From an uncultured Actinomyces sp. (GTDB lineage Bacteria; Actinomycetota; Actinomycetes; Actinomycetales; Actinomycetaceae): DNA of 53,653 nt. Location: assembly GCA_938041695.1 (NCBI GenBank), contig CALISI010000070.1, forward strand, positions 1 through 53,653. Reading direction: 5' to 3'. The notes below the pieces were generated by a model. It made no database searches. It saw only the letters and a list, made by a program, of their open reading frames with translations, and was not told where the DNA came from. The position numbers were made by a program, and so were the translations under genes. Shown piece after piece: positions 25,284 to 34,546 of the stretch (its first letter is position 1; each line of letters starts with the position of its first letter).

Positions 25284-25321
25284 GCACCGACCTCGTTTCC
25301 TTCTCGGAACGAGGCCGGTGC
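25284..25321. terminator. Bidirectional hairpin between LCP and galE genes
   Basis: GCACCGACCTCGTTTC (25284-25299) pairs with GGAACGAGGCCGGTGC (25306-25321), with one mismatch and a short loop. It serves convergent genes on both sides. The stem contains the recurring octamer ACGAGGCC (25309-25316) facing ACCTCGT. Confidence 0.85.
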
Positions 25322-25342
25322 TCTATCGGCGCCGACAGGTAC

Positions 25343-26338
25343 TCAGGCGCCGGGGACGGTGATCGGGCGAGGACCCGCCTGCCAGCCTTCCCAGGCGGAG
25401 GTGAGGATCTCCTCGACCCCGTTGTTGGCCTTCCAGCCGAGGTCGACACCAATCGACAGCGGATCACCGATCAGCTCGGGCGGGTCGCCGGCGCGGCGGT
25501 CCAGCTCCTCAACGGGGAAGTCCCAGCCGATGACGCGGCGCAGGCCGTCAACGATCTCTCGGACGGAGGTGCCCAGGCCGGTCCCCACGTTATAGGTGTG
25601 ATGGTCGGGCTGACGCCCCTCGGCCAGCACGTCAAGGGCCGCGATGTGCGCTTCTGCGAGGTCCAGGACGTGGATGTAGTCGCGGATGCAGGTGCCGTCA
25701 GGGGTGTCGTAATCCGTGCCGAAGATCTTCGCGCTCTCGCCTCGCTCAACGCGGTCCAGCACCATCGGGATCAGATTCATGACGGCGTCGTCGGCCAGGT
25801 CAGGCCACCCGGCGCCCGCAACGTTGAAGTAGCGCAGGCCGATCCACTTCAAGTCCCAAGCGCGCTCGCAGTCAGCCATCAGCCATTCGCCGATCAGCTT
25901 CGTCTCGCCGTAGGGGTTGATGGGGTGACCGGCCATATCCTCGGTGACCACCGGCAGCTCGGGAGTTCCGTACACTGCGGCCGAGGACGAGAAGATCATC
26001 TGGTCGACTCCGGCGTCCTCCATTGCGAGGAGGACGTTGGCCATTCCGCCAATGTTCTGCTGGTAGTACCAGGCGGGGCGTTCGACGGACTCGCCGACCT
26101 GCTTGCGTGCGGAGAAGTGGATGACGGCCGTGACGTCCTCGTCCACCATGAGGGTAGACAGCGCCGAGCGGGCTTCGTCCAGCGTCACGTCAAGCTTCAC
26201 GAGCTTGGCGTCGCCGACGCGCGATGCCTTACCACTCGACAGGTCGTCGACGACAACGACGCGATCCCCGCGCTGACGCAGGAGGCGGACAACATGCGCG
26301 CCGATGTAACCGGCGCCGCCACAAACGAGAATGCTCAT
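25343..26338 (-). CDS. galE: UDP-glucose 4-epimerase
   Basis: 331 residues, a short-chain dehydrogenase/reductase. MSILVCGGAGYIGAHVVRLL is the NAD-binding glycine motif, SSSAAVYGTPELPV carries the catalytic Ser region, YGETKLIGEW holds Tyr-x3-Lys, and YFNVAGAGWPDL and GTDYDTPDGTCIRDYIHV are GalE signatures. It interconverts UDP-glucose and UDP-galactose, supplying precursors for the glycan locus next door and for galactose use. It lies downstream of purE on the same strand with a 63-bp gap, so it may share that transcript. Confidence 0.95.
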   Translation of the reverse strand: MSILVCGGAGYIGAHVVRLLRQRGDRVVVVDDLSSGKASRVGDAKLVKLDVTLDEARSALSTLMVDEDVTAVIHFSARKQVGESVERPAWYYQQNIGGMANVLLAMEDAGVDQMIFSSSAAVYGTPELPVVTEDMAGHPINPYGETKLIGEWLMADCERAWDLKWIGLRYFNVAGAGWPDLADDAVMNLIPMVLDRVERGESAKIFGTDYDTPDGTCIRDYIHVLDLAEAHIAALDVLAEGRQPDHHTYNVGTGLGTSVREIVDGLRRVIGWDFPVEELDRRAGDPPELIGDPLSIGVDLGWKANNGVEEILTSAWEGWQAGPRPITVPGA

Positions 26339-26401
26339 GGTTCCAGGATACGACGCACCGACCCCTCAGGGCTACCCGCAGCGTGCTTGTGTTTGCGTTG
26401 C

Positions 26402-26956
26402 TCAGCGTGCCTGACTGACGCGTTGAGCGAGCGCCGCGCCCTTCGCGCTGGCAACGTTTCGCAGATCCTTCTGGAACGAACGCATCTGGGCACGCAGGCC
26501 CTCGGCGTGCTTGCCTTCGCCCGCACCGAGGATCCGGGCGGCGAGCAGGCCCGCGTTGCGCGCACCCGCGATGGAGACGGTCGCGACGGGCACGCCGGCG
26601 GGCATCTGGACGATGGAGTGCAGGGAGTCGACGCCGTCAAGGTGCTTGAGCGGCACGGGGACGCCGATGACGGGCAGCTCGGTGAGGGCTGCGAGCATGC
26701 CGGGCAGGTGGGCCGCTCCCCCAGCTCCGGCAATGATGACACGCAGGCCGCGCTCCGATGCGGATCGACCATAGGCCACCATGTCCTCGGGCATGCGGTG
26801 GGCGGAGACGACGCCGACCTCGCAGGCGATGCCGAACTCCGCGAGCGCAGCAACGGCGGGCTCCATGGTCGGCCAGTCAGAGTCGGAACCCATGACGACG
26901 CCGACGATCGGGTTATCGCCGGTGGCGGTCAGCTGGATGTCAAGGTCGGTGGTCAT
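26402..26956 (-). CDS. purE: N5-carboxyaminoimidazole ribonucleotide mutase
   Basis: 184 residues, the normal size of class I PurE plus a short tail. GVVMGSDSDWPTMEPAVAAL, CEVGVVSAHRMPEDM, VIIAGAGGAAHLPGMLA and PVIGVPVPLKHLDGVDSLHS are diagnostic. It converts N5-CAIR to CAIR in purine synthesis, after PurK. GGA lies about 7 bases ahead of the ATG. It is 65 bp downstream of purK on the same strand, the usual pairing, though in the order purK-purE. Confidence 0.96.
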   Translation of the reverse strand: MTTDLDIQLTATGDNPIVGVVMGSDSDWPTMEPAVAALAEFGIACEVGVVSAHRMPEDMVAYGRSASERGLRVIIAGAGGAAHLPGMLAALTELPVIGVPVPLKHLDGVDSLHSIVQMPAGVPVATVSIAGARNAGLLAARILGAGEGKHAEGLRAQMRSFQKDLRNVASAKGAALAQRVSQAR

Positions 26957-27021
26957 GGGCAGTCCTTTCGAGGGGGACGAGGCCGGGGCACCTGGTCCCG
27001 CGGCCGTCAGTGGGTGGAAGG

Positions 27022-28176
27022 TTAGTCGGTGGGCGCGTCGCCCCGGAGGGCGGCGACTGCAGCCCGTGCCCGCTCAAGGGCGAGGGCGGGGTCCTGATCG
27101 ACGACGGTGACGTGTCCGAGCTTGCGGCCGGGGCGCACTTCCTTGCCGTACAGGTGGACTTTTGCATTCTCTCCCCCGGCCCGGAAGGCGGCCGCGAGGG
27201 CGCGCGCGGGCTGAGCGTGAGCCGAGCCGAGGAGATTCACCATGACGGAGTGCGAGCCCGGAGCACGCAGATCGGTCGAGCCGAGCGGCAGATCGAGGAC
27301 GGCGCGCAGGTGCTGCTCGAACTGGCTGGTGATCGCCCCGTCGATGGTCCAGTGCCCCGTGTTGTGGGGACGCATAGCGAGCTCGTTGACCAGTACGCGC
27401 TCGTCCGCACCCTCACCGACGACGAACATTTCGACGGCGAGGACGCCGGTGACTCCCAGCTCGGAGGCGATGCTCTCGCCGATGCGGCGGGCCTCGGCAG
27501 CCGTCTCGGGACGAATGCCAACGGCGGGAGCGGTCACCTCGGCGCACACGCCATCCACCTGCACGGTGGAGGCGACGGGCCACGAGGCAATCTCGCCCGA
27601 CGGGGTGCGCGCCAGCAGAGCAGCCACCTCGCCCTTGAAGGGAACCAGGGCCTCGGCCAGGAGGGGACCATGCCCCCACCAGGAGGCCACGTCTGCGGGG
27701 CTATGAGCGACAGCCACACCGTGCCCGTCGTAACCGCCGCGCGGTGTCTTGACGATGAGAGGCCAACCGATCGTGGCGCCGAACTCCTCCAGCTGGGATT
27801 CGTCCTCGACGCGGGCCCACGCGGGGCACGGAATACCCATCGCAGTCAGGCGCTCGCGCATGGCGAGCTTGTCCTGCGCGTAGAGCAGGGCTTTCGCCGG
27901 GGGCTGAACGGAGACGAGGCGCGCAGCCTCCTCCATGGTGGCCGCGGGAATGTGCTCGTGCTCGAAGGTGAGGACGTCCGCGCCGTCGATAAGCGCGCGG
28001 ACCGCATCCAGGTCAGCGGGAGCCCCCGCCGCCTTATCAACCGTCACCTGCCCGGTCGACCCGTCGTCGGCCTCGACAAGTGCGCGCAGGTTGATTCCGA
28101 GCGCAATCGCGCTCTCCTGCATCATCCGTGCCAGCTGTCCGCCGCCAATGACGGCAACGGTGGGAGGTGTGCGCAT
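27022..28176 (-). CDS. purK: N5-carboxyaminoimidazole ribonucleotide synthase
   Basis: 384 residues, an ATP-grasp enzyme. VAVIGGGQLARMMQESAIAL is the N-terminal PurK motif, VLTFEHEHIPAATMEEAARL and IGWPLIVKTPRGGYDGHGV hold the ATP-grasp loop, and LAMRPHNTGHWTIDGAITSQFEQHLRA (27 residues, ending the active-site region) is highly conserved. It makes N5-CAIR from AIR, bicarbonate and ATP. The start is given as the ATG at 28174-28176. A GTG four codons upstream directly touches the Shine-Dalgarno AAGGAG and is less likely. The gene follows the histidine kinase gene closely on the same strand. Confidence 0.95.
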   Translation of the reverse strand: MRTPPTVAVIGGGQLARMMQESAIALGINLRALVEADDGSTGQVTVDKAAGAPADLDAVRALIDGADVLTFEHEHIPAATMEEAARLVSVQPPAKALLYAQDKLAMRERLTAMGIPCPAWARVEDESQLEEFGATIGWPLIVKTPRGGYDGHGVAVAHSPADVASWWGHGPLLAEALVPFKGEVAALLARTPSGEIASWPVASTVQVDGVCAEVTAPAVGIRPETAAEARRIGESIASELGVTGVLAVEMFVVGEGADERVLVNELAMRPHNTGHWTIDGAITSQFEQHLRAVLDLPLGSTDLRAPGSHSVMVNLLGSAHAQPARALAAAFRAGGENAKVHLYGKEVRPGRKLGHVTVVDQDPALALERARAAVAALRGDAPTD

Positions 28177-28208
28177 CTCGTGTTCCACTCCTTCAATCTA
28201 TCGCGCCC

Positions 28209-29537
28209 CTAGAAGCGCCGCGAGCGGCGTCCCATGGACATGAGGGGTCCTTCAGGCATCACGCGGTCCGGGTCCAGCGATGCGGGAATCGCCGCGACCG
28301 ACACCGTGAAAACGGGGGGCTTGTTCGTCTTCAGCTCGAGGCGGCCGCCCATGGCCTGCGCGAGGTCGTGGGCCAGGGCCAGGCCGATGCCCGTCGAGCC
28401 GTGTCCCGAGACACCTTTTTCGAAAATATCGGGAGCGAGGCTCTTATCGATGCCCTCGCCTTCGTCGCTCACTTCAATGACGACTCCGCGTTTGGACGTG
28501 CCCGCGTGCGCCCACACGCGCGTCGTCCCGTTGCCGTAGCGCAGCGAGTTTTCGATGAGGGTGGCCAGGACCTGACCGAGCTTTCCAGCATCGGCGAGGA
28601 TCGGACGCTCAGCTTCGTCGAGGAATACGAGGGATCGTCCGGCGGCCTCGAACTGGTCCTCCCACTCCTCGCGGGCCGTGTTGAAGACCTCGAGAATGTG
28701 GATGGCCTCGGTCTGGCTGGTCTGTCGCCGCGAGACGTCTAGGAGCTCCGTCACGACGTTCGTCATGCGCTCAACCTGTTCGAGGCACGTGCGGGCTTCA
28801 GCGCGCACTTCATCCTCCGTGGAGATCAGTTCGATCTCCTCCAGGCGCATGGACAGCGCCGTCAGAGGAGTGCGCAGCTGATGCGAGGCATCGGCGGCGG
28901 CCTGACGCTCGGCCGCGAGTCGGCCCGCCATACGTTCACCGGTGCGGGCCAGCTCCTCGGAGACCAGGTCGATTTCCTCGATGCCGGACTTTTCGACACG
29001 GGCGCGCACACCGCCCGAACCGATCTGCTCAGCCTGGGCGGCCAGGTAGATGAGGGGAGCGGACAGATCGCGCGACAGGGCACGCGCCATGAGCCAGCCA
29101 ATCAGCATCGACAGGGCCATGCCAGCTCCGAAAAGCGAGCACGTCCACGCAATGCGCGACAGTGCCGCCGACGCGGATGAGGTGAGTTGGACGGAGATTC
29201 CGCTGGGGGACGAGGCGATGGCCGTCATGGTGCGGCCCGGGATGATCTTCGAGTTGGTGACGAGGTTCGCATCGGGCACCTTAATCCGATACGCGAGTTC
29301 GCCGCCCCGACTCTTCGCCTGATCGGTGACAAGCGAGGCAAGGGTCGCGGGGTCGGTGCTCTCCCCCGCCGCCCACCTGCGTTCAACGCTCTGCAAGATC
29401 GACTGGGACTGGACCTCAAGGCCTCGCTGCTCGGACGCCCAGATGGAGACGGACGCGAAGAAGGCGCCGGGGAGTCCCATCAGAAGGCACACGACGGCGA
29501 CGACCGAGACGATCATCCTCACCGCGCGTGCGCGCAT
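28209..29537 (-). CDS. Sensor histidine kinase of a two-component system
   Basis: 442 residues. Membrane helix 1 at about 8-31, a small extracellular sensor region (about 32-128), membrane helix 2 at about 131-154, and a HAMP-like linker. The H-box DASHQLRTPLTAL has His 219 as phosphorylation site. The catalytic domain follows with an N-box (ATLIENSLRYGNG), EVSDEGEGID and GSTGIGLALAHDLAQAMGG. The layout is that of OmpR-partner kinases of the PrrB/MprB/TcrY type. The signal is unknown. It lies 22 bp downstream of its response regulator gene. Confidence 0.93.
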   Translation of the reverse strand: MRARAVRMIVSVVAVVCLLMGLPGAFFASVSIWASEQRGLEVQSQSILQSVERRWAAGESTDPATLASLVTDQAKSRGGELAYRIKVPDANLVTNSKIIPGRTMTAIASSPSGISVQLTSSASAALSRIAWTCSLFGAGMALSMLIGWLMARALSRDLSAPLIYLAAQAEQIGSGGVRARVEKSGIEEIDLVSEELARTGERMAGRLAAERQAAADASHQLRTPLTALSMRLEEIELISTEDEVRAEARTCLEQVERMTNVVTELLDVSRRQTSQTEAIHILEVFNTAREEWEDQFEAAGRSLVFLDEAERPILADAGKLGQVLATLIENSLRYGNGTTRVWAHAGTSKRGVVIEVSDEGEGIDKSLAPDIFEKGVSGHGSTGIGLALAHDLAQAMGGRLELKTNKPPVFTVSVAAIPASLDPDRVMPEGPLMSMGRRSRRF

Positions 29538-29559
29538 GACGAGCCTCCCTCAGCGGCGT

Positions 29560-30237
29560 TCAGCGAGCGTTTTCGAAGCGGAAACCCATCCCGCGGACGG
29601 TCGTGATGTAGTGCGGGTCGGTCGCGTCGTCGCCGAGCTTGCGACGCAGCCACGACACGTGCATGTCGAGGGTCTTCGTGGAGCCGGTCGGATCCGTGCC
29701 CCAGACCTCGCGCATGAGGGTGTCGCGGGCGACGACGGATCCGGCCTCGCGCAGAAGGACGCGCAAGAGGTCGAATTCCTTGGCCGTCAGGCTCAGCTCG
29801 ACATCACCGACGAAGGCGCGATGTGCGGCGACATCCATGCGAATATCCTGCGCGCGCAGCTCACCCTCGACGGGTTCTGCGGCCTGGCGGCGCAGGAGGG
29901 CGCGCACGCGGGCAAGAAGCTCGGCCAAACGGAATGGCTTCGTCACGTAGTCATCTGCACCGGCGTCAAGGCCGACGACCATGTCAACTTCGTCCGTGCG
30001 GGCAGTGAGGATCAGGATCGGGACTCGGTTGCCGGAGGAGCGGATCTCGCGAGCGACATCCAGGCCGTCCATGTCCGGCAGGCCGAGGTCCAGGACGACC
30101 AGGTCAACGCCACGCACATCGGCGAGGGCATCAGCGCCCGTCGCATGTGCACGCACGTCGTAGCCCTCCCTGCCCAGTGCGCGGGCGAGGGGCTCAGAGA
30201 TGGCCGGATCGTCTTCAACGAGGAGAACTGTAGTCAC
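29560..30237 (-). CDS. OmpR-family response regulator
   Basis: 225 residues. The receiver domain has acidic pocket EDD (8-10), phospho-acceptor Asp 50 in LVVLDLGLPDMDG, Thr in ILTAR and Lys 100 in DDYVTKPF. The winged-helix DNA-binding domain (about 128-225) includes LTAKEFDLLRVLL and TLDMHVSWLRRKLGD. It partners the kinase encoded just downstream. The gene is preceded by 93 bp of non-coding sequence after the adenylyl cyclase gene, probably holding its promoter. Confidence 0.95.
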   Translation of the reverse strand: MTTVLLVEDDPAISEPLARALGREGYDVRAHATGADALADVRGVDLVVLDLGLPDMDGLDVAREIRSSGNRVPILILTARTDEVDMVVGLDAGADDYVTKPFRLAELLARVRALLRRQAAEPVEGELRAQDIRMDVAAHRAFVGDVELSLTAKEFDLLRVLLREAGSVVARDTLMREVWGTDPTGSTKTLDMHVSWLRRKLGDDATDPHYITTVRGMGFRFENAR

Positions 30238-30330
30238 GCGTTCATCTTAGCAATTCCGAACCAAAACTTGCACCTTTCTTGACCCGCCATCCGGGCCATT
30301 CAGGCACTCGTTCACACTGCGAGATGAACG

Positions 30331-31365
30331 TTAGTTGACAACGCTCGAGAGCAGGTACGGCGAGACTGGACCGAAACCACGCAAGTCTGCGGTCGGGAAC
30401 TCTTCGAGCTCATATCCGTCACCGACCTCGCCGGCCGCGATGGCGGCAGCCGTGGTCGGATCCGTCAGGATCTTGCCCACCGGCGCGATGTCCACGAGGC
30501 GAGATGCAAGGTTGACGGTGGGGCCAAAGACATCGCCCGAACGCGAGAACACATCGCCGCGCACCAACGAGGCGCGCACCGGCAGCATCTCATCATCAGC
30601 ATTGAGGCGTTCAATCAGAGACGTGGCCACGCGCAGGCCGGTCGACAGGTCGTCCGCAATGTAGAGGACAGCATCGCCGATCATCTTGACGACGCGACCG
30701 CCCTCCTCAATGACGGCGTTACGACTCTCTTCTTCGAAGCGCTCAATGAGCCCCACGAGAGCGTCACCGAGGATCGTCGAGGAGGACGTGTAGGACACCA
30801 TGTCCACGAAGCCAAGGCAGCGGTTGAGCGGGAAACGATTATGGCGCTCCTCGTGCCCGCGCTGGGAGACCTCGCGGTCGAAACGGGAGAGCGCCGCCTC
30901 AAGCTGACGCCGCCACGCATAGGTGAACATCTCCTGGAAGACGTCGATGTACTCACGCATATGGTCGAGCACGTACATGCGAGCAGTCGTGTCATCCAGC
31001 ATGAAGCGACGCATCGAGTCCTCGACCAGGGCCTCGAACTGCCACAGAGCCAGACGGTCGGCCAGGTGAGCGTTCGCGCGCAGGAGGGAACGAGAGGTCG
31101 ATGTATCAATGCCGCCCGATTCGACAAGCTCATGCCAGCGACTGAAAACATCCAGGTCGCGCTGCGAAAAAACCTTGTCATCGGCGGTAGGAGCCTGGAA
31201 GCCGAGAGCGATCCAGAAACGGAAGACACGTTCGATAGGCGTATTCGTCGCCTCCGCAATGTCGCGCGCGGAATACGTCAGATGACCACCGAGCAGCTGA
31301 GGAACGTAGCTTGTTGCGGTCAGGTCATCAGGAGTTGCAGGGGACGAAGCCGCGCGCTCATCCAT
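30331..31365 (-). CDS. Class III adenylyl cyclase with Rv1264-type N-terminal regulatory domain
   Basis: 344 residues. The N-terminal part (about 30-150; LTYSARDIAEATNTPIERVF, FSQRDLDVFSRWHEL) resembles the autoinhibitory, pH-sensing regulatory domain of mycobacterial Rv1264-type cyclases. The C-terminal cyclase homology domain keeps the metal-binding Asp in GFVDMVSYTSSS, the purine-specifying Lys and second metal Asp in VVKMIGDAVLY, and Asn and Arg in GPTVNLASRLVD, so it should be active. It makes cAMP in the cytosol. The start at 31365 has AGGAGGG seven bases upstream; the longer frame lacks support. Confidence 0.9.
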   Translation of the reverse strand: MDERAASSPATPDDLTATSYVPQLLGGHLTYSARDIAEATNTPIERVFRFWIALGFQAPTADDKVFSQRDLDVFSRWHELVESGGIDTSTSRSLLRANAHLADRLALWQFEALVEDSMRRFMLDDTTARMYVLDHMREYIDVFQEMFTYAWRRQLEAALSRFDREVSQRGHEERHNRFPLNRCLGFVDMVSYTSSSTILGDALVGLIERFEEESRNAVIEEGGRVVKMIGDAVLYIADDLSTGLRVATSLIERLNADDEMLPVRASLVRGDVFSRSGDVFGPTVNLASRLVDIAPVGKILTDPTTAAAIAAGEVGDGYELEEFPTADLRGFGPVSPYLLSSVVN

Positions 31366-31591
31366 CGCAAATCCCTCCTCTTTGGGCTGACTCAACACCA
31401 CATCAGCGGGTAACGGTATATCAGATCACTTTTCAAAGTCACATCGGGAATGCGACCTCACACATTGACAATTGTAGTAGTCTGATGGGTTTTTCTCTAG
31501 AGAATTGCACGTTTACCTGCGAAAACCGAGATTCCTGCACCAAATTGCACCTTGTCTGTACGCAGGAAGCACGTTAGGCGACAATGTCCTC

Positions 31592-32302
31592 ATGCGCCTT
31601 GTTCTTGCCTCAGCATCCCCTGCCCGCCGCGCCACCCTCATTGCGGCCGGCATCACACCAATCGTTCATGTATCAACGGTTGACGAGGACGCCGTCCTCG
31701 CCACGCTCGCCGGAGGTCGAGCCTTTTGTGGCGGCACAACCACCCCCGCCGACGAAGTCGCAGCGCTCGCAGCAGCTAAGTGCGCGGATGTCTGCGCCTC
31801 GCTGAGCGCCCCCGACAAGGCTCCTGACCTTCCCGATGGCGAGCCCGTCCTCGTCGTCGGCTGCGACTCAATGCTCGAGATTGACGGACAGATGCTGGGC
31901 AAACCCCACACCCCCGACGTGGCACGCGAGCGCATTCGCGCCATGCGCCGCACGACCGCGACCCTGTGGACAGGACACTGCGCGGCTATCCTTGCCCCGG
32001 CCTCGTCGAGGCACGAGGGCACAGCCGAGGAACGCACGGTAAGCGCAAGGGTCACCCGTTCGGCGTCGACCCAGGTGCACTTCGGGGACATCTCGGATGC
32101 CGAGATCGACGCGTACGTGGCTACCGGCGAGCCCCTGCACGTTGCCGGTTCGTTCACGGTCGACGGGCTCGGCGGGCCCTTTATCGAGGGCGTGACAGGC
32201 GATTATCACTCGGTCGTCGGCATCTCCCTGCCCCTGCTGCGGTCCATGGCCACCGAGCTCGGGGTGTTCTGGCCCCACCTGTGGGATGCGCCGCGCCCCT
32301 GA
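31592..32302 (+). CDS. maf: Maf-type nucleoside triphosphate pyrophosphatase
   Basis: 236 residues. LVLASASPARRATLIAAGI is the conserved N-terminal nucleotide-binding motif. VGCDSMLEIDGQMLGKP and TGEPLHVAGSFTVDGLGG complete the Maf/HAM1-like active site. Maf proteins hydrolyse non-canonical or modified dTTP/UTP and influence cell division. Internal Asp/Ala-rich inserts (ASLSAPDKAPDLPDGEP) make it slightly longer than the bacterial average, common in actinobacteria. The ATG at 31592 precedes the motif directly. The 226-bp gap upstream is AT-rich, holds TTGACA at 31465-31470 and a TCTCTAGAGA palindrome, and probably carries promoters for both divergent genes. Confidence 0.92.
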   Translation: MRLVLASASPARRATLIAAGITPIVHVSTVDEDAVLATLAGGRAFCGGTTTPADEVAALAAAKCADVCASLSAPDKAPDLPDGEPVLVVGCDSMLEIDGQMLGKPHTPDVARERIRAMRRTTATLWTGHCAAILAPASSRHEGTAEERTVSARVTRSASTQVHFGDISDAEIDAYVATGEPLHVAGSFTVDGLGGPFIEGVTGDYHSVVGISLPLLRSMATELGVFWPHLWDAPRP

Positions 32303-32345
32303 GTTTCAGCGCCGACCCCCTCCCATTGCCCCGTACTGTAGGGAC

Positions 32346-33302
32346 ATGGACAACAGCACTGCATGGGGCATCGGCCTCGCAACGATCACTCTGGACGGAA
32401 CGACACTCGACACGTGGTACCCCGCCCCGCACCTGGGGCAGCCCGGCACCGACGAGGAACTGGCGGCCTCGCTGTCCGTGCTGGAATGCGTCGATGACGC
32501 GCGCCGCGTGCGCACCGTCGTCGTGACCACGACGATTGACCTGCAGAAGGCCCCCGCATCGACGGAGGACGCCTACCTGCGCCTGCACCTGCTCTCCCAC
32601 CGCCTGGTGGCGCCCAACACCATCAACCTGGACGGTATCTTCGCGGTGCTGCCCAACGTCGTGTGGACGGACGCCGGCCCGTGCGCTGTCGCAGACTTTG
32701 AGGCAACCCGCCTGCGCCTGCGCGCCCGTGACGGCCACCCCGTCACCGTGCAGGGCGTCGACAAGTTCCCGCCGATGGTCAACTATGTGCTGCCGACCGG
32801 CGTGCGCATTGCCGACGGCACGCGCGTGCGCCTGGGCGCCTACCTGTCCGAGGGAACGACCGTCATGCACGCCGGCTTCGTGAACTTCAACGCTGGCACC
32901 CTGGGCCGCTCGATGGTCGAGGGCCGCGTCTCGCAGGGCGTCGTCATCGGCGACGGCTCGGATGTGGGCGGCGGCGCCTCCACGATGGGGACCCTCTCGG
33001 GCGGCGGCAAGCAGCGCGTGCGCCTGGGCGAGCGCTGCCTCCTGGGCGCGAACTCTGGCCTGGGTATCGCTCTGGGCGACGACTGCGTGGTCGAGGCCGG
33101 CCTGTACGTGACCGCCGGCGCGAAGGTCACGCTCATTGACTCCTCCGGCGAGGCCGAACCGCGCACAATCGCGGCACGCGAGCTGTCGGGTGCGTCGAAC
33201 ATTCTGTTCCGCCGCAACTCCCAGACCGGCCGTATCGAGGCTATTGCCCGCGCGGGCGTCATGGGCATCGAGCTCAACGACGCTCTGCACGCGTCGAACT
33301 GA
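32346..33302 (+). CDS. dapD: Tetrahydrodipicolinate N-succinyltransferase
   Basis: 318 residues, matching the actinobacterial DapD length. LDTWYPAPHLG, VQGVDKFPPMVNYVLPTGVR, VMHAGFVNFNAGTLGRSMVE and IGDGSDVGGGASTMGTLSGG are diagnostic, the later blocks forming the left-handed beta-helix. It transfers succinyl from succinyl-CoA to tetrahydrodipicolinate in the lysine/meso-DAP branch. The start is the ATG at 32346 (MDNSTAWGIGLATI). It converges with dapC, the next pathway step, across a shared hairpin. Confidence 0.96.
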   Translation: MDNSTAWGIGLATITLDGTTLDTWYPAPHLGQPGTDEELAASLSVLECVDDARRVRTVVVTTTIDLQKAPASTEDAYLRLHLLSHRLVAPNTINLDGIFAVLPNVVWTDAGPCAVADFEATRLRLRARDGHPVTVQGVDKFPPMVNYVLPTGVRIADGTRVRLGAYLSEGTTVMHAGFVNFNAGTLGRSMVEGRVSQGVVIGDGSDVGGGASTMGTLSGGGKQRVRLGERCLLGANSGLGIALGDDCVVEAGLYVTAGAKVTLIDSSGEAEPRTIAARELSGASNILFRRNSQTGRIEAIARAGVMGIELNDALHASN

Positions 33303-33322
33303 GTTTTCCTACCAACCAGGCA

Positions 33323-33357
33323 GGGGCCACCGGTGCGCAGTGTGCGCGGGTGGCCCC
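33323..33357. terminator. Bidirectional hairpin between dapD and dapC
   Basis: GGGGCCACC (33323-33331) pairs with GGTGGCCCC (33349-33357), with GTGCGCA-like pairing inside. It is followed at once by the recurring octamer GGCCTCGT (33358-33365). It would terminate dapD and, in reverse, dapC. Confidence 0.82.
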
Positions 33358-33381
33358 GGCCTCGTTGTATCGACGCGTCTC

Positions 33382-34527
33382 TCAGCGCACGTTCCACGCC
33401 TCTCGGATGCGCTCGGCTGCGGCAGCCACGCGCTCGTCGGTGGCGGTCAGGGCCACGCGCACGCGCCCGTGTGCGGCCGTGCCGTAGAAGTCGCCGGGCG
33501 CCACAAGGATGCCGAGGTCAGCCAGGCGGTTCACGAGCGCCCACGAGTCCGTCGGGTTTGCGGGGTCGGCGACCCACAGGTACAGGCCAGCGGCGCTGTC
33601 GGGGTCGACGTCGAGGCCGACAGCGGTCAGCGCATCGAGGAGGAGGGCGCGACGCGCCGCATAGACGCCGCGCTGGCGCTCCACGTGCTCAGTGTCGTGC
33701 AGAGCGACCGCCATCGCGTGCTGGACAGGGGCGGGCACCATGAGTCCGGAGTGCTTGCGCACGCTCACGATGGGCGCGACCAGCGCGGGATCACCGTAAA
33801 TCAGCGCGGCGCGGTATCCGGCTAGGTTGGACTGCTTGGACAGGGAATACAGGACGAGGAGGCCACTCGCATCGCCGTCGCACACGTCCGCATCGAGCAG
33901 AGAGGGCACGCCCTCGCTCACGTAGGGTTCGGACCAGGGCAGCGCCGCGTAGCACTCGTCGGAGACGACGACTGCGCCATGGGCGCGCGCCCAGGCGACG
34001 ACGGCACGCAGCTCGTCCTTGCTCATCACGTGGCCGTCGGGGTTGCCCGGGGAATTCAGGTAGACGAGCGCGGCCTCGGGCCAGCGCTCGGGGGTCGTCG
34101 GATCCACGGCGACGGGCGTGGCACCCGCGAGCCGGGCGCCGATGTCGTAGGTCGGGTAGGCAACCTCGGGCACGAGGACGGTGTCGCCCGCGCACACACC
34201 CAGGAGGGCGGGAATCCAGGCGACTGCTTCCTTCGATCCGATCGTGGGGATCACGCCGCCGCGGCCGACGTCGACCATGCCCCGTCGCTGTCCCCACGCA
34301 AGGATCGCATCGCGCACCTCGGTAGTGCCGATCACCGTCGGGTAGCCGTGCGCGTTGGACGCCTCGGCCAGGGCCTCGCGGATAAACGCGGGCGTATCGT
34401 CGACGGGTGTTCCGACGCTGAGATCGCAAATTCCCCCGGGATGCTCGGCCGCACACGCTGTTGCGGGCGCCAACTGATCCCAGGGGAATTCGGGCAGGTC
34501 AAGGGGGCGGGGAAGGATCGTGGCCAT
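33382..34527 (-). CDS. dapC: Succinyldiaminopimelate transaminase
   Basis: 381 residues, a class I/II PLP aminotransferase. DLSVGTPVDDTPAFIREAL at the N-terminus, YLNSPGNPDGHVMSKDEL, VVSDECYAALPWSE and VLYSLSKQSNLAGYRAALI (Schiff-base Lys) match the actinobacterial DapC group rather than aspartate aminotransferases. It makes N-succinyl-LL-2,6-diaminopimelate from the product of DapD. The ferredoxin gene lies immediately upstream on the same strand (19-bp gap), an arrangement conserved in many actinobacteria. Confidence 0.93.
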   Translation of the reverse strand: MATILPRPLDLPEFPWDQLAPATACAAEHPGGICDLSVGTPVDDTPAFIREALAEASNAHGYPTVIGTTEVRDAILAWGQRRGMVDVGRGGVIPTIGSKEAVAWIPALLGVCAGDTVLVPEVAYPTYDIGARLAGATPVAVDPTTPERWPEAALVYLNSPGNPDGHVMSKDELRAVVAWARAHGAVVVSDECYAALPWSEPYVSEGVPSLLDADVCDGDASGLLVLYSLSKQSNLAGYRAALIYGDPALVAPIVSVRKHSGLMVPAPVQHAMAVALHDTEHVERQRGVYAARRALLLDALTAVGLDVDPDSAAGLYLWVADPANPTDSWALVNRLADLGILVAPGDFYGTAAHGRVRVALTATDERVAAAAERIREAWNVR

Positions 34528-34546
34528 ACCCCTACCCTATCGACTG

